A program made the position numbers and the translations under genes. Under the pieces are notes generated by a model. The model saw only the letters and a list, made by a program, of their open reading frames with translations. It was not told where the DNA came from and made no database searches. DNA of 64,000 bases from Hyalella azteca (lineage: Eukaryota > Arthropoda > Malacostraca > Amphipoda > Hyalellidae): assembly GCF_000764305.2 (NCBI RefSeq), contig NW_025931829.1, positions 62,001 through 126,000 on the forward strand. Direction: 5' to 3'. Below are positions 60,251 through 64,000 of the stretch, in pieces. How positions within the stretch are numbered: the stretch's first letter is position 1; each line of letters opens with the position of its first letter.

Positions 60251-60823
60251 AACAAGCGGCCTGTACACCGGACTCAGCTACACAAATCATGCATAAGTCA
60301 GCGCGTGCGTTCATCAAGTTTCATAATTAATGAGTGAACCGAATTTTCAATTACAAGTCGGTCTAATTAACGTAGCGTAAACCTAATCAATATCCTTGCG
60401 GTCACGCTAAGATGTTGCTTCCCAATGCGACCTCATAAGCGCCCATGATCTGAGAGGTCAAGTAAGCTAACAAAAATATTATATAGTAACTTCAAACATT
60501 ACTTATATTTCAGTAATTGGAATTATTCATAAATTATATTGGCGAAAATTTTTGTCGCTACACCGACTTTTTCTTCGCTTCCTGTTGCGCTTCAATCAGA
60601 TTAGGAAGATATAATGATTTCTATTACAATGTTGCATTTTATTAAAACATACTTGATTGTTTGTTTTGTTTTGAATTAAAACATGACATATAACGATTGT
60701 ATTTCTTCATTAAACGTAACATCTCTCATACATCAAGCAACAGGAAAACTATTGCAGGCTGTTGCCATTGAACGACCCAAATGAAATCTATTCGACACTT
60801 TGTACCGAACGGATTGGAGTACA
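60251..60823. other. Unannotated AT-rich stretch
   Basis: Nothing recognised. Confidence 0.4.
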
Positions 60824-61003
60824 CACCAAAAAAATATAACTCAGTACTCACTGCAGTGAGTGACAGAAAGCGCATTTTCTCGTCGACGAAAACTTGAGGT
60901 CACGGACGGACGGACAGACGGACGGACAGACAGACAGACAGACAGACGGACATGGCGAGCACAATGGTGCATTTTTTCCATAAATGATAAAATGCGCTAA
61001 AAA
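60824..61003 (-). mobile_element. Short dispersed repeat, copy 2 (inverted relative to copy 1)
   Basis: About 180 bp, the reverse complement of 897-1075: CACCAAAAAAATATAACTCA at its left edge, the palindrome ACTCACTGCAGTGAGT at 60846-60861, AGCGCATTTTCTCGTCGACG, a GACG/GACA simple repeat (about 60905-60950) and AAATGCGCTAAAAA at the right edge. The simple-repeat core differs in length between the copies, the flanks of the core are nearly the same. Confidence 0.85.
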
Positions 61004-63339
61004 CAAGAAAATGAATATGCGTACTCGATAAATAAATCAAAAGACAAAGCAAATTAAAAAATTATTTAAAAACATTAAATCTCTGTGAAATTGTCAATTG
61101 TGAAGAGAATACACGCGTTTTACATCCACTTATTTCACTAAACTATGCACAACAATTCTAGAAGTTCATTACTAAGCCGCATCAAAGTTCGCTTGCTTTC
61201 GCAGATATCGCTTGTAAGCCATCCTGTCTTTCAGTACAGTGCAAAAGTTTAATGACAGCAAGCAATTTAAAGTCAGAAAAGTCAACAATTAAACTTAGTA
61301 ATTCGTTGCTAGACTTCGTATAAAGTTTTTAATCAACAAACTTTAGGCCGCTACTTTCCGTAAATCTTTATTTTCAAGCATTAATAATTGAACTATTAAT
61401 CAATGGAGAAACGTGTACCTCACATTTTTCTTCCTTTAATGATATACTCGATTAAATTTCATAATTTAATCTAGCCTAGATTAAGTATTAGCCTTTCAAA
61501 GCTCTTTCATCTTCGAGGCTGAAATTGGAAAGTTATTAACTTGAAGCATTGGATTATATTCTGTTTTCAAAACAAACATATGGCGATATTCTGAGATAAT
61601 GTTATTTATTTTGAATAATTAATTAAAGATTATTTTATGGCTGACATAATTCGAAATTATCGACATGGCAAGCTGCGATGCATTGTATTGCAATATGCAA
61701 CTTCAATGAGAAATATTTTGGAAATATTGTTTTGCACGTTTTTTTTGGACTTTGTTCAAATTTCAATGCGCCTTTTAATGACCCAGCTAATCAGTGAATC
61801 AGTGAGAGCCGCGCGGAGCAGAGACCCAATATGACATGATATTCAAATGTCACTCAAATCATTCAAATGTCACTCAAAGAAATGATTGGGATATTGTACG
61901 AATAGCGAGGCACTTTCCGCCCAGTGTGGGTCATCCAGACGCACTTTATCCTGGTAAAATGGCGTATCAGTGCCACGAGCTGAAAGTGTATCACCATCTG
62001 GATAATGTATCACCATGTATCTGGAAAGTGTATCACCATATGCACACATTTTTTTGAGCCTATTGACAAGTTTTAGACAATATAACCAATTGATTTTACT
62101 GATTAATACCTTTAATTGCGTCACGCTAGGCAACGTTCTTCCCTGTACGTATAATAAGTGTACGTGTACTTCTAAAGCACGCAATCTGAGTAGCTCATTT
62201 GGCCGGGATAATGGGGCGGACGCAGCCGCCTTGTTTGCTCGGCTCTAATTAAAAACATCTTCTCAAGACCCGCCATGCAATTAATTACAAAAAAAATCTC
62301 TTCAAGACTCGACGAGCAACAATGAAGATCACGCGCTTAAGGAAATCTAAAGTCGTTAGTGGCGATGGAGGTCGATGGGTCACAGTAACGTACATGCACG
62401 GAGGAAAATGAATGAGACGTATTGTTCAATTATTGACTCACGTGCTTCCCTACAGCACGTGAAGAGAGCAGTTGCAGCACTAATACGCTTATTAGCCGGG
62501 TTAAATTGGGTCAAATGACCCGTGCCAGGCGATAATGCGTCGTTGTTTGGACAAAGTCTAACTAATTTCTCTGAATGTACGAAATTACATCATGCATGGT
62601 AACCTAAATGTAAATGGTTTACTTCTATCGTGCATTTTATGGCAATTTGTTGGGAAAAATTCACCCATATAAAATAAATAACTACCGGCATTACTTGAGA
62701 CATTTCTAGAATTTCTCCAGAAGTTTGATCGGCCTTACCTGAATTAGAATTTTTTTATCACCCCTGAAGGTTAGTAAAATCGTATCATGTGTAGAGCAAT
62801 TGATATTTCACAGATTTTATCCTGAAATTATCCAAAATTGATTACTTGAAATTCTTTCAATTCCGTGGAATAATCACATTCTATTCAAGTAGTTCAAGAG
62901 TCTCACGCATCGCACACACTAGATTCCAACGCAACTGGGACCGGAGGCCGGGACCCAATAGTTGACGATTGTCCGCGGAACGGTAAACATTATATTCTAT
63001 ATCTATATATGTATCGCCGAAATATATTATAAGGGTCAAATTTATATTCAATTTTTATTTAATATTCTAAATTTATGCGTGATAAATTTTTCAAACTAAG
63101 GAAGAAAGTAAACAGAATAATTTTCATTCGAATTTTTGTTGTTAGTATTTTCTTTCATCATAGTTCATTCAAATAACACGTAACTCTGCCTCCATGCTAA
63201 CAAATAATATTTTAACAAAATATGAAAAATTCAATGAATACGTAGAATTCTATTATTTATATTTGAATTTCTGTTATAGTACAATTAACAATCCAATTTA
63301 TTGACTCTAATTACAGATTTATTGCTAACGCAACTTTAT
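61004..63339. other. Unannotated stretch with minor local repeats
   Basis: ATTCAAATGTCACTCAAA occurs twice near 61840-61878, and GTGTATCACCAT or GTATCACCATGT three times near 61986-62040. No gene or RNA is supported. Confidence 0.4.
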
Positions 63340-63715
63340 TCGAATTCTCTTCAACCCCATCTTCATCATGCAGCAAACCTGAACCAAATACGTATACGAA
63401 AAAAAAATCCGAAATTTACTGTCTTCGGGAATACGTTTAAAGAGATTTTTACGTTCCTCCAAGTCAGACGTGGCCGACTTTTGACTATATGCCATTAAAT
63501 TATGTACCAAACACAAAAATTGTAACAATATATTAACTTTAATGTTTTTGGGAATAATCTTAATGAAGTTTTACCGTTCTTCCAAGTCAGACTTGGTCGA
63601 ATTTGAATATATACCATTAAATTATGTACCAAACACAAGAACGAAAACATAATCTGAAATTTATTGTTTTTGGGAATAAGTTTAATGAAGTTTTAACGTT
63701 CCTCCAAGTCAGTCA
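63340..63715. repeat. About 122-bp tandem repeat, 3 copies
   Basis: CCAAGTCAG occurs at 63459, 63582 and 63704 (steps 123 and 122). Each copy has a GGGAATA-CGTTTAA-like or GGGAATAAGTTTAATGAAG part, TTACGTTCCTCC or TTAACGTTCCTCC, and copies 1 and 2 end in CCATTAAATTATGTACCAAA. Confidence 0.92.
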
Positions 63716-64000
63716 CTGTGGTCGTTTAAAAGCTGGACAAGTGGTCATTTGAGGTCGTTTTCTTCATGGCAACATCCGGCGCTGCGAGCGCTTGCTTGTA
63801 TGCAAATGCGACTGGTTGTAAATGGGACTTCTATAAAATATGATCCATTGGAAGAATGTTCTCTGTCTTTCTCGGTTGTGAACGTGACTCTTATAATATA
63901 TAATACTATGTAGGGGGCTTTGGTTTTATTCTGGTGACGTTGTTATTATTATTTAATATTTGTATTTGTTTGTTTGTTTATGTTATAATTATTGACGTTT

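Overview
This window looks like a non-coding, AT-rich stretch of a eukaryotic nuclear genome, probably an invertebrate and perhaps an arthropod. The evidence is the absence of any dense row of ORFs, very many private minisatellites, a decayed CR1/Jockey/L2-type non-LTR retrotransposon 3' end, and several short TIR or foldback elements (MITE-like). The species assignment is inference; nothing here fixes it. No complete gene is recognisable. The window is best read as intergenic DNA or very large introns.

Layout. 1-12 kb: a 22-bp array, a ~110-135 bp tandem repeat interrupted by a 179-bp dispersed element (897-1075), a 53-bp array, a possible secreted-peptide first exon (6853-7023) and a pair of competing hairpins (10195-10231). 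11.9-12.5 kb: the 5'-truncated, frameshifted LINE tail. 15-23 kb: arrays of 20, 54, 15 and 40 bp, a strong hairpin (17596-17636) and a weak acidic exon candidate on the minus strand. 26-30 kb: a perfect 17-bp-stem hairpin, then three arrays in quick succession (54, 19 and 29 bp). The 29-bp array is split by a 628-bp segment flanked by the same 8 bases.

31-46 kb: mostly unannotatable AT-rich DNA, with one better coding-exon candidate on the minus strand (33435-33739, with plausible acceptor and donor), several degenerate arrays and a 246-bp Tc1/mariner-like MITE (45195-45440). 47-54 kb: seven arrays of 21, 60, 43, 42, 59, 17 and 34 bp. 54-64 kb: a ~150-165 bp repeat, 31- and 32-bp arrays, a 306-bp foldback element (59345-59650), the second, inverted copy of the dispersed element (60824-61003) and a 122-bp repeat.

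The longest ORFs (up to about 210 codons) mostly lie in tandem arrays and are products of repetition, often open in several frames at once, so they should not be read as genes. The two exon candidates and the LINE remnant are the only places where protein-level signal seems possible. No rRNA, tRNA, CRISPR array or prokaryotic gene was seen.
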